Shown in pieces: positions 14,696 through 21,825 of a stretch of 25,601 bases of DNA (within the stretch, counting starts at the first letter, position 1; each line of letters opens with the position of its first letter). The notes beneath the pieces were generated by a model, which did not search any database, was not told where the DNA came from, and worked only from the letters and a program-made list of their open reading frames with translations. The stretch comes from a virus. The position numbers and the translations under genes were made by a program. The stretch is taken from the IMG/VR virus record IMGVR_UViG_3300035698_014733, positions 1 through 25,601 of that record. The stretch is one strand, 5' to 3'.

Positions 14696-15506
14696 ATCTT
14701 TTTCTTGGTGATGAACTTGATGATCTAGGAGTTGCAGAACTTCTAGAAGTCGAACTTGAAGATGACCTATAAGAACTTGAACTCCTTGATGTAGTACTTG
14801 GCCTATAAGAACTTGAACTCCTTGAAGTAGAAGATTTATATGTAGTTGAATTCCTTGGAGATGTTGATCTGTATGTACTTGAACTAGGATTATATTCTGG
14901 TCTCTTTGTTCTTGGACTAGAATATGATGGAGTATATGTTTTTCTGCTATTTGAAGTATTTCTTGTTCTTGAATTAGTATGTTTTGTTGTTACTAATTCT
15001 GAATTAGATCTTGTCGTAGTATAGTGATTTGAATTACCTGCCCTGGGTTTTCTTACATTATGAGTTCTATAATCTTGATAACAATTTTGATTATAGTAAC
15101 GATTTTGATTATAGTAACGATTATAAGAGTAGTAATTATAAGATCTAAAATACCATGGAGTATAATACCAAGAGTGGTAATTATTATACCAGGGACTATA
15201 ATCATAATAAGGATCATACCAGAAACTATTATATGGACTATAATAATGCCCGAAATATAAACGAAATCTTATAGGACGATTGTTCCATTCATCTTCTTCA
15301 TAATAATTATTTATTTGGTTTGTTTCAATAAATATTGTATCTCTTATATAAATGGTATCTTGTTTATATGTGTCAGATAGAGTTGGATGTTCTTCCAATT
15401 CTTTTTGAATTCTATATTTCTCATAATTACTAAGTTCTTCTTGTCCAAATGTCATGCTAAACTCTAATAAGAGAATGGCTATTAAAAGTATTATAAATTT
15501 TTTCAT
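14694..15506 (-). CDS. secreted Tyr-rich and Ser/Arg-rich protein, host-like
   Basis: The only minus-strand gene in the window (270 residues). Residues 1-21 are a signal peptide (MKKFIILLIAILLLEFSMTF, cleavage near FGQ). Next come an acidic charged segment and an IRDTIFIE strand, a Tyr/Trp/Asn-rich low-complexity region (about 80-145, many YY and WYY steps), and a basic Ser/Arg/Thr-rich tail ending SPRKR. Secreted proteins of this composition, with DTIYI-type strands before Tyr-rich sequence, are common in Bacteroidetes chromosomes. It would act in the periplasm or at the cell surface. It is bounded by a terminator and preceded by a Bacteroidetes-type promoter, so it looks like a self-contained moron acquired from a host and expressed in its own unit. 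Function unknown; a surface-altering or exclusion role is inference. Confidence 0.8.
   Translation of the reverse strand: MKKFIILLIAILLLEFSMTFGQEELSNYEKYRIQKELEEHPTLSDTYKQDTIYIRDTIFIETNQINNYYEEDEWNNRPIRFRLYFGHYYSPYNSFWYDPYYDYSPWYNNYHSWYYTPWYFRSYNYYSYNRYYNQNRYYNQNCYQDYRTHNVRKPRAGNSNHYTTTRSNSELVTTKHTNSRTRNTSNSRKTYTPSYSSPRTKRPEYNPSSSTYRSTSPRNSTTYKSSTSRSSSSYRPSTTSRSSSSYRSSSSSTSRSSATPRSSSSSPRKR
14766..14830 (-). repeat. tandem 36-base repeat in the Ser-rich tail
   Basis: A 29-base segment at 14766-14794 recurs with one mismatch at 14802-14830, a 36-base period that encodes a 12-residue Ser/Arg/Tyr unit. It is a coding repeat caused by duplication, likely to vary in copy number. Confidence 0.7.
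15080..15130 (-). repeat. tandem 18-base repeat in the Tyr-rich region
   Basis: Two full copies of AACRATTTTGATTATAGT (15080-15097, 15098-15115) and a degenerate third follow each other. They encode repeats of Tyr-Tyr-Asn-Gln-Asn type on the minus strand. Confidence 0.7.
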
Positions 15507-15556
15507 AAGTTATGTTTATTTTATTAGATATATATTATATAGTATAAAAACTATGC

Positions 15557-15585
15557 CAAACTTTATTCTAGAGAAACTTTAACAA
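15557..15585 (-). promoter_or_regulatory. Bacteroidetes-type promoter for the secreted protein
   Basis: On the minus strand, TTG (15585-15583) is followed after 17 bases by TAAAGTTTG (15565-15557), close to the Bacteroidetes -33 TTG and -7 TAnnTTTG elements (one extra base or one mismatch). It is about 50 bases from the ATG at 15506. This differs from the TATA-type boxes in front of plus-strand phage genes and suggests transcription by unmodified host polymerase. Confidence 0.4.
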
Positions 15586-15601
15586 AACTTTAACATAAAT
15601 A

Positions 15602-16309
15602 TTGAAAAAACAAAGGAAAATATTATTTAAAAAGTATCATTATGTTTATATCACAACTAATTTAATTAACGGGAAACAATATGTTGGTGATCATTCGACT
15701 AATAATCTTAATGATAATTATTTAGGAAGCGGAACAATTTTAAATAATGCTGTAAATAAAAGAGGTAGAGAAAATTTTAAAAGAGAAATATTAACTTATT
15801 GTGATTCTAAAGAAGAAGCATATATACTTCAAGAAAAATACATTAACGAATATAAAACGCTTTCTCCAAATGGATATAATATTCATAAGAAAGGAGGAAT
15901 AAATCCTGTTCCATTTCCTGATTCACCCACAAAAATCATTAATTATTTAAAACATTTAAAAAAATATTTTAATTCTAATAATACCAATTTAACTATTCAT
16001 ATTAATAAAAATCCAAACATTAATCGCAAGAATACTAATGAAAATAATATAATTGATACTATCAAAAGCGTTCAACAAGAGATAAAAGATAAAGAAATAC
16101 AAGCCAAATTAGAAAAAGAATTTAAAATTAAAGTAACAATTACTTTCAATTCATATAATATATCTGAAAATAAAAATTTTAAAAAACTATATCTATCAAA
16201 AGAAAGTGAAAATCTTTTTTTATATCATAACGATGATTTATTAATTAAATCAAGTAATATGAATGAAATAATGAAAATATTAAAAAGTTTTAATAAAATT
16301 CTGCGTTAA
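15602..16309 (+). CDS. GIY-YIG homing endonuclease without NUMOD3 repeats
   Basis: A 235-residue protein. Its GIY-YIG domain is clear at residues 13-95: YVYITTNLINGKQYVG, YLGSGTILNNAV, and the catalytic-Glu helix LQEKYINEY, followed by LSPNGYNIH. It is closely similar in this domain to the endonuclease at 9224, but its C-terminal half has no NUMOD3 repeats and is a Lys/Asn-rich region of unknown fold. No ATG precedes the domain: TTG at 15602 (or ATA at 15599) must serve as start, or the 5' end has been lost. Inserted between the minus-strand secreted protein and the head genes. Confidence 0.8.
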   Translation: MKKQRKILFKKYHYVYITTNLINGKQYVGDHSTNNLNDNYLGSGTILNNAVNKRGRENFKREILTYCDSKEEAYILQEKYINEYKTLSPNGYNIHKKGGINPVPFPDSPTKIINYLKHLKKYFNSNNTNLTIHINKNPNINRKNTNENNIIDTIKSVQQEIKDKEIQAKLEKEFKIKVTITFNSYNISENKNFKKLYLSKESENLFLYHNDDLLIKSSNMNEIMKILKSFNKILR

Positions 16310-16353
16310 GAGTTTGTTAAATGATAAGTATAAATCTTTTCTAGAAATATATA

Positions 16354-16368
16354 GATATATAAAATAAA
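16354..16368 (+). promoter_or_regulatory. late-promoter-like box GATATATAAAATAAA
   Basis: The box is 13 bases before the ATG at 16382, at the head of the putative head-protein unit. It is identical to the box at 12129-12143 before the intein endonuclease. Confidence 0.45.
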
Positions 16369-16381
16369 TCAAATTAGCATT

Positions 16382-17341
16382 ATGAAAAAATTTAATGTAG
16401 TCTATAAGCAAAAGCAAGAATTAAGTAATAAATTACATGAAGATAAGGTTATATCAGACTTTAGAGAAGTATATTATGCACTATTAGAACACACTAATAT
16501 TGTAAGTATTCATGATCTTGATGATGAACATCAAGTTTCATTTCTATCTGAATTAAATGAATATTGGAGTGAATCTGGCGGATTATCAGATAAAGGTAGA
16601 AATTTTCTAACAAAACGTTCAGTGCTATTAACTGAAAAATCAACATTAATCCAAAAGAAGAATTATCTCAAGAATAAAACAACTGTCTTGATTAATGAAA
16701 TACTGCGCCAAGCTGATGTAAAATTCCAAATTTATGATATAATTGACGAAATGTATAGACAAATTAATAGTTCTAAATTAACTGACGTATTATCGCCGGA
16801 AATTATAACGGAATTAATTAATGAATCATTTACAAACGCTGGAAACGAATTAGTTGAAAATATAAATGAAGAATTATCTGAAAGCGTTAAAGAATTAAAT
16901 GAAAGAGAAATTAAAACACAGCAAAGAAAAAATATGGCTAAATCAGGAACTGCCTTACCAGATGGATCATTTCCTGTTGCAAATAAAAAAGATTTGAAAA
17001 ATGCTGTAAAGACATTTGGTAGAGCAAAAGATAAAAGTAAAGCTAAGAGGCATATAATTAAAAGAGCTAGAGCATTAAATGCAGTTGGAAGTTTACCAGA
17101 TTCTTGGAAAGTTAATGAGTCAGTTAAGGTAAAATATATCATAAAGAAAAGAGCTAAGACTTTATATGAAAATTTAGCTGAACAAGACAGACAAGAAATT
17201 ATAGATGCTGTTGTTGATATGGGTTTAGAACCAGGACAATTAACTGAAGGAGATGTTGAATTATTCTTAGATGCTATGATGCCAACTAAATATGCTGGTA
17301 ATCCTGATGCATATAACTTTGTTCATTCACTACAGGCATAA
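16382..17341 (+). CDS. head-associated protein with DUF6582-type domain
   Basis: A 319-residue protein. Residues 1-180 are helical and charged. Residues about 185-242 hold a conserved phage domain: AKSGTALPDGSFPVANKKDL, then FGRAKDK, RHIIKRARAL and LPDSW, matching DUF6582-type sequences that occur in or next to prohead protease and capsid proteins of many phages. Immediately after it comes KVNESVKV and later LYENLAEQ, both of hydrophobic-x-E form like T4 prohead-protease sites. The end is an acidic helical region. It opens the 16382-23985 unit behind a promoter-like box and is followed by a strong terminator, so it is made as a single-gene transcript or with attenuation. Internal head or scaffold role is inference. 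Confidence 0.65.
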   Translation: MKKFNVVYKQKQELSNKLHEDKVISDFREVYYALLEHTNIVSIHDLDDEHQVSFLSELNEYWSESGGLSDKGRNFLTKRSVLLTEKSTLIQKKNYLKNKTTVLINEILRQADVKFQIYDIIDEMYRQINSSKLTDVLSPEIITELINESFTNAGNELVENINEELSESVKELNEREIKTQQRKNMAKSGTALPDGSFPVANKKDLKNAVKTFGRAKDKSKAKRHIIKRARALNAVGSLPDSWKVNESVKVKYIIKKRAKTLYENLAEQDRQEIIDAVVDMGLEPGQLTEGDVELFLDAMMPTKYAGNPDAYNFVHSLQA

Positions 17342-17360
17342 AATAAAAAATACTTTATTC

Positions 17361-17387
17361 AAAGGAGCTTAATTAAGCTCCTTTTTT
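17361..17387 (+). terminator. Rho-independent terminator
   Basis: AAAGGAGCTT and AAGCTCCTTT form a perfect 10-base stem around AATT, followed by a T-run to 17387. It ends the transcript of the DUF6582-type gene 20 bases after its stop, and is followed at once by a promoter-like box. Confidence 0.88.
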
Positions 17388-17393
17388 ATTGTA

Positions 17394-17406
17394 GATATAT
17401 AATAAA
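17394..17406 (+). promoter_or_regulatory. late-promoter-like box GATATATAATAAA
   Basis: It lies between the terminator at 17361 and the ATG at 17407, which it abuts. Terminator-box-gene order supports a promoter function, although a leader this short would leave little room for an untranslated region. Confidence 0.4.
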
Positions 17407-17688
17407 ATGAAGATAGTTAACGAAAATATAGATTTTGAACGAGGAAGAGGTCCTAAAGAAGTTCTTAATATTGGTGAGGATCAAAAAGTTAAGAAATTTC
17501 TGAAAATTGTTTCAGAGGGTATAGATGAATGGTGGTCATTTTCAGAAGATTATATAAAAGAATATGATTTAGATCTGAATACTCTGGCACGATATATATC
17601 CCAACACCCAAATGAATTAAATGAACTTGACATACATCTACATCAAATTGTATTTAAAAGAAATTCTGTACGTCCAAATAGATATTAA
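17407..17688 (+). CDS. small FERG-tagged phage protein
   Basis: A 93-residue protein of unknown function. The tag is FERGRGPKEVLNIG (residues 10-23), the most divergent copy (D to G, LG to LN), preceded by MKIVNENID with a V-N-E site. The body is acidic and helical, with WWSFSEDYIKEYDLDLNTLA, and ends in a basic tail. First gene after a terminator and promoter-like box; followed by the ligase-like gene 12 bases later. Confidence 0.8.
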   Translation: MKIVNENIDFERGRGPKEVLNIGEDQKVKKFLKIVSEGIDEWWSFSEDYIKEYDLDLNTLARYISQHPNELNELDIHLHQIVFKRNSVRPNRY

Positions 17689-17700
17689 AATAAATAAAAT

Positions 17701-19521
17701 ATGCTTAATACAGTAAATCAAATCTTAGAAACAAGAGGACGCGATTACATAGATAGAATATTATCTGATGATCTAGTAATAACTGAAAAAATTGATACAT
17801 TCAGAATCCTTTTTGAAAAGAAAAATGGAGAATTAATATTCTATAAAAAGGATAATACTCCAATAACACTAATTGAGAGAACTCTTACAGATATCTGGGA
17901 AGATGCTTTAACAGAAATCCCTATTATAGTAGAGCATGCTGATATTCCAGAAAATCTAAAATTTGGTCTTTATTACACTCCTGTTGAAAGACCTCTACGA
18001 ATTCCTTATAAAAATCTCCCTAAATACATCTTAACTGATGTAACAAAATATGGCTTATCTAAAAAAGACATAGAATACTTTAACTATGATAAAGTTACAG
18101 AATGGGCAGGAGTATTATGTATGGGCAGACCTCCTGTTTTATTTCAGGGAAAATTAAATGAAGAACAAAAGAATAAGTTAATAGATTATGATGTAAGAGA
18201 ATATCATGGCGATGAATTGAATTTCTCACAAATGATTGAAAAAACATTAAACAATCTATATTCAAAAGAAAGCGTAATAGAAGGAATTGTTATACAATCA
18301 AATCACAAATTGTCACAAATTATTTCTTATGAATTTGATCTTTTAAATGAAGCCTATCAAAAGGCTCATGCATCTAGAGATTTTTATGATATTACAATAT
18401 TAAGTATAAATTCCTTTATGGAAAAATATAATTTTCCTGTTTTAGAATCAGAAACAACAGATGAAATGTATATTGATATAGTCAGTGATATATTCAATAA
18501 ATACTGCGCATTAAATAATATTAGTGAATCTTTAGAACCTAAATTTTTAACACCTCCACAATATGGTCATGCTGGAAAATTAAATACAAAATTCATTAAA
18601 AATCCAGAAACATTAAAATATTTGACAAAAGCTCCTATATATGAAGCTCTATTTAAAGTAATTTTATCTTCTTTCAGAAAATTTAAAAAACCTTATGGAT
18701 TATTAAATGAATCTATATGCGAAAAATTTAATACATACGTCTATTTAATTAAAGATAAGATTAATGAAGAAATTAATACAGTTGAAAGTACAAACAATTA
18801 TATAGAAACTGTAACTAAATTACATGAAGTTCATTCTGAAAATGCTGCAATTGATTCAATTAAGAAAAGAAGAAGAAATGATGTAGATAATATGAGAGTT
18901 ATCGCTTCTATTCAAAAGGCATTTGAACCGGAAATTCCAGAAGTTATAAGAGGAGAACAAAAATGTGCAATCTATATCACAACATATCTTCCTTTTACAA
19001 ATTCTCAGTTTGAAAATATACAACAAATAAATAATACTTGGAATACTCCAGTTATCGTTGCAGCAGTAAGTAATAAGTATAAAATAAAGGGGAAAGAATT
19101 TCATTTGTCAGATAATTTAGTGAAAGCTCAAATGAAAACATTAGTGGACTCAAACAAAAATCTAATTACAGGATTTATGTTGTTAGATTCTTGGGATTTA
19201 ACAGAAATATTTGAATATGCTCGTCCAAAATTTGAACCTATTATTATTATAACTGATACAAATCGTAAATCAGAAATTGCTCTGCAATTGTTTTTTGAAG
19301 AGGAAGTAACAGGGGGAAGAATAAACGTTGAATCAGATTTTAATATTGGAGAAATGGAAAATAAAGATGAATTATCTGCGTTTAGATCAATTGAAGATAG
19401 TAATGGATCGTTATTTATGGAAATGACACCACAACCAATCCATAGTTTGTTTGATAATATAACATCTGAGTATAAAGTTTGGAATGGTTCAGTCTTAGAA
19501 CAAAATAACAAAATGTTATGA
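17701..19521 (+). CDS. ligase-superfamily enzyme fused to a degenerate HxGH domain
   Basis: A 606-residue two-domain protein. The N-terminal part (to about 260) is ligase-like: ITEKIDTFRILF with presumptive nucleophile Lys30 in K-I-D-T (Thr for the usual Gly), a FYKKDN stretch, and IEGIVIQ with Glu194-Gly195 (motif IV). A long helical centre follows (about 260-410). The C-terminal part (about 421-560) resembles a nucleotidylyltransferase Rossmann fold, CAIYITTYLPFTNSQFENI, but where family members have G-H the sequence reads S-Q, so the HxGH catalytic histidines are missing. The ligase half may be active; the second domain may only bind nucleotide. I infer RNA or DNA end processing. It overlaps the next gene as ATGA. 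It is the second ligase-like enzyme in the window; the other, at 5174, lies beside separate HxGH and Pol-beta genes. Confidence 0.68.
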   Translation: MLNTVNQILETRGRDYIDRILSDDLVITEKIDTFRILFEKKNGELIFYKKDNTPITLIERTLTDIWEDALTEIPIIVEHADIPENLKFGLYYTPVERPLRIPYKNLPKYILTDVTKYGLSKKDIEYFNYDKVTEWAGVLCMGRPPVLFQGKLNEEQKNKLIDYDVREYHGDELNFSQMIEKTLNNLYSKESVIEGIVIQSNHKLSQIISYEFDLLNEAYQKAHASRDFYDITILSINSFMEKYNFPVLESETTDEMYIDIVSDIFNKYCALNNISESLEPKFLTPPQYGHAGKLNTKFIKNPETLKYLTKAPIYEALFKVILSSFRKFKKPYGLLNESICEKFNTYVYLIKDKINEEINTVESTNNYIETVTKLHEVHSENAAIDSIKKRRRNDVDNMRVIASIQKAFEPEIPEVIRGEQKCAIYITTYLPFTNSQFENIQQINNTWNTPVIVAAVSNKYKIKGKEFHLSDNLVKAQMKTLVDSNKNLITGFMLLDSWDLTEIFEYARPKFEPIIIITDTNRKSEIALQLFFEEEVTGGRINVESDFNIGEMENKDELSAFRSIEDSNGSLFMEMTPQPIHSLFDNITSEYKVWNGSVLEQNNKML

Positions 19522-19823
19522 AAATTATAAAAGAATCATTAGATTTTGAGAGAGGTCAAGATCCTAAAAAAGCTTTAGGCGTAGGTAAGATTGCTTTAAA
19601 TGTGTCAGCTGAAGGAGAAACACAGCAAGGTTTATTACGTCTTTATATGGAACATGTTAATATGACAGGTGGACCAGATTATTATGGATTTGGAAAATGG
19701 CTTGCAGAAGATGTAATCGATTTATTCACAGGAGCAACATATGGAGATTATCCAGTTGAAGATGCACAAGATGATTTAGAAGAATGTATCAAAGGATGGA
19801 ATTCAGTTAAAAAAATAATATAA
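19518..19823 (+). CDS. small FERG-tagged phage protein
   Basis: A 101-residue protein of unknown function. Residues 10-23 are FERGQDPKKALGVG, preceded by MKIIKESLD, which has an I-K-E site. The rest has a Gly-rich turn (MTGGPDYYGFGKWLAEDVID) and an acidic helical end. It is coupled by ATGA to the ligase-like gene and ends 1 base before the next ATG. Confidence 0.82.
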   Translation: MKIIKESLDFERGQDPKKALGVGKIALNVSAEGETQQGLLRLYMEHVNMTGGPDYYGFGKWLAEDVIDLFTGATYGDYPVEDAQDDLEECIKGWNSVKKII

Positions 19824-19824
19824 T

Positions 19825-21366
19825 ATGAAAAAATTAAACGAAGATATAACTATATTAGATCCAACATTAGCACAGCAATACGCTAATGCTCAAAAACAAA
19901 TATTAGATAAAGATAAGCAAATTAATAATCTTCAAAAACAAGTTAATAATCTTGAGTCTCAAAAAGTTCAATTACAACAAGCTATGGTAGCTATTGAACA
20001 AAAAGCTGCTCAAACCCAAGAACAACCCGTTAAAACTGGTGAGCATGTTCCTACATCTGAACCTGCTCAACAGGGCCAACAGCAACAAACTTCTGAATCA
20101 GTAACCAGCTATGAAGATATTTTGTTTGTTAATGAAGATGAATCAGAAATTGAAACTAATACTCAAATAAATATGAAAAAACTTAGAGAAGACGAAGAAG
20201 AACCAAGATTTACTGGACAGTTTATACGTCACGGTAAAGAACTTCACCTTGGTGGACAACATGTTGGAAGAGAACAAACAAATTACATTCCAAATAAGGA
20301 TAAGGCTGATACTAAGCGAGAATCAGAATTAGAAGATTTAATTCAAGATAAAGAAGATGATATAAATGTTCTTAAAGATCAAATTGAAAGTATCACATCT
20401 AAATTCGAATCACCAAAATATGAAGGTATTGAAATGGAAATTGAAGATTTCTTAGGTTCTATGAGCCATGATGCTAGAGAAATTCTTATGTCAGGTGTAT
20501 ATGTAAGTGATCCAGAAATGATGATAGATGAATTATCAAACGCTGGAGTAAAAGATCCTGTAAGTACTATGGAAAATTATTATCATTACTATCCAGAGAA
20601 TGATCCTAAAATGGTGCAACCCAGAAAAGATGCAGAAGCAGAGGTAGTAAAAATAGAAGAAGAAATATTATTAAAAGAGAAGGAACTAACTGAATTAAAA
20701 CTTGAATGGAAAGAGGTAGAATCTTTAGGATATGATGAACAAAAGATATTTATATCAAATAAAGCAATGGAAAGTAATCCAGCATCTTATAAGAATTTTT
20801 GGAATATAAACGAAGATGTAGATGAAAAAAAAACTAGGGAAGACTACCTAGATACATCATATCTGTTTTATGTTAAAATTGTTGAATATGGAGAAACTTT
20901 TATAGGCAAGATATTCAAAATTAGTCCTGATTCAGATTGGTCAGGTGTTGTTAAAGTTGGTGAATCAGCTACATTTGAAAAAATGGCATATGAACCAGAA
21001 TATGATGAAACGGATATAATTGAATTCTTAAGAGATAATTACGAAGAAGTTGAAATTATAGATAAAGAAGAATATAATGAATATTTTATAGAAGATGAAG
21101 CAGATGAAATAATTGAAAACGTTAATCAAGGAACTGCATTAAATATAGAAAAAATAAAAGATAAAATTACTCTTTTTGATAAATTAGTAAGAGAATCAGC
21201 AGATGATAATTTGAATTTTATGTATATCTTTGGAGAAACAGGTCCCGAAATTCATGAAGCTTACTTAAAACAGGATTCATTCGAAGCTTTTTGGGAATCT
21301 TTAAATATAGACCAGCAGTATGAATTATATAATTGGTTAGAACATACAAATTTTATGAATGAATGA
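19825..21366 (+). CDS. coiled-coil, multi-segment protein with repeated targeting-like motifs
   Basis: A 513-residue protein of unknown function, apparently built of several segments. Residues 1-6 are MKKLNE. About 12-65 form a Gln/Leu coiled coil, then a Gln/Pro/Thr-rich linker. YEDILFVNED (96-105) precedes a second start-like MKKLRED at 117, followed by a compact FTGQFIRHGKELHLGG stretch. A second coiled coil lies at about 165-195 and again near 275-300. YKNFWNINED (322-331) precedes a beta-rich SH3-like stretch (GETFIGKIFKISPDSDWSG), and the end is acidic. The repeated Y-x-x-[IF]-...-N-E pieces resemble the T4 internal-protein targeting peptide, so this could be a polyprotein processed in the prohead (inference). 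It overlaps the next gene as ATGA. Confidence 0.6.
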   Translation: MKKLNEDITILDPTLAQQYANAQKQILDKDKQINNLQKQVNNLESQKVQLQQAMVAIEQKAAQTQEQPVKTGEHVPTSEPAQQGQQQQTSESVTSYEDILFVNEDESEIETNTQINMKKLREDEEEPRFTGQFIRHGKELHLGGQHVGREQTNYIPNKDKADTKRESELEDLIQDKEDDINVLKDQIESITSKFESPKYEGIEMEIEDFLGSMSHDAREILMSGVYVSDPEMMIDELSNAGVKDPVSTMENYYHYYPENDPKMVQPRKDAEAEVVKIEEEILLKEKELTELKLEWKEVESLGYDEQKIFISNKAMESNPASYKNFWNINEDVDEKKTREDYLDTSYLFYVKIVEYGETFIGKIFKISPDSDWSGVVKVGESATFEKMAYEPEYDETDIIEFLRDNYEEVEIIDKEEYNEYFIEDEADEIIENVNQGTALNIEKIKDKITLFDKLVRESADDNLNFMYIFGETGPEIHEAYLKQDSFEAFWESLNIDQQYELYNWLEHTNFMNE

Positions 21367-21734
21367 ACGCAAAATTTATATATGAAGAAATAGGATTTGA
21401 AAGAGGACAAGATCCAAAGGATGTTTTGGGCGTTGGAAAAATACCTTATTATTATCATAAATTAAATCAGCTAGCAAATGAATTAGGATTTATGGAAGCG
21501 CAACATTCTAATACTCTTAATGCATCTGGATCTGGAAAAACTATTGCAAAATGGATTGATAGACGTGGTTCTAAAGTTCTTTTTTATGCTGGTGATAAAA
21601 ACAATATAAAAGATACTTTAGGAATCTATGCTTATAAACCAGATGCAGGTTATCAATTCTATGATGATTTCTTTCCTGTAGATTTATGGCTTAATAGACA
21701 AGAATGGATTAAGTTTTTTAAATTAAAAGAATAA
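21363..21734 (+). CDS. small FERG-tagged phage protein
   Basis: A 123-residue protein of unknown function, the longest of the tagged set. Residues 12-25 are FERGQDPKDVLGVG, preceded by MNAKFIYEEIG. The C-terminal body has a basic SGKTIAKWIDRRGSK stretch (the SGSGKT here is not a P-loop in context) and an aromatic end. The start is coupled by ATGA to the preceding gene. A 91-base gap with a promoter-like box follows. Confidence 0.82.
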   Translation: MNAKFIYEEIGFERGQDPKDVLGVGKIPYYYHKLNQLANELGFMEAQHSNTLNASGSGKTIAKWIDRRGSKVLFYAGDKNNIKDTLGIYAYKPDAGYQFYDDFFPVDLWLNRQEWIKFFKLKE

Positions 21735-21787
21735 TTTGAAGGAAGAATGATGTTACAGTTAAGTATCAAAATGTTTAAAAATCAAAT

Positions 21788-21805
21788 GAATATATAAAAT
21801 AAAAT
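21788..21805 (+). promoter_or_regulatory. late-promoter-like box GAATATATAAAATAAAAT
   Basis: The fullest copy of the recurrent box, 20 bases before the ATG at 21826. Its first 16 bases equal the copy before the endonuclease at 9224. It should drive the acidic protein and the genes after it. Confidence 0.5.
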
Positions 21806-21825
21806 TTAAAATAAATGTTACTATT

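Noticed and set aside
15060-15260. Plus-strand frame rich in Ile/Val opposite the secreted protein
   Set aside because: It is the antisense of Tyr/Asn codons of the minus-strand gene; no promoter or leader.
21516-21560. SGSGKT in the tagged protein at 21363 as a P-loop
   Set aside because: The protein is too small and lacks a preceding strand and Walker B; the surrounding sequence does not fit an ATPase.
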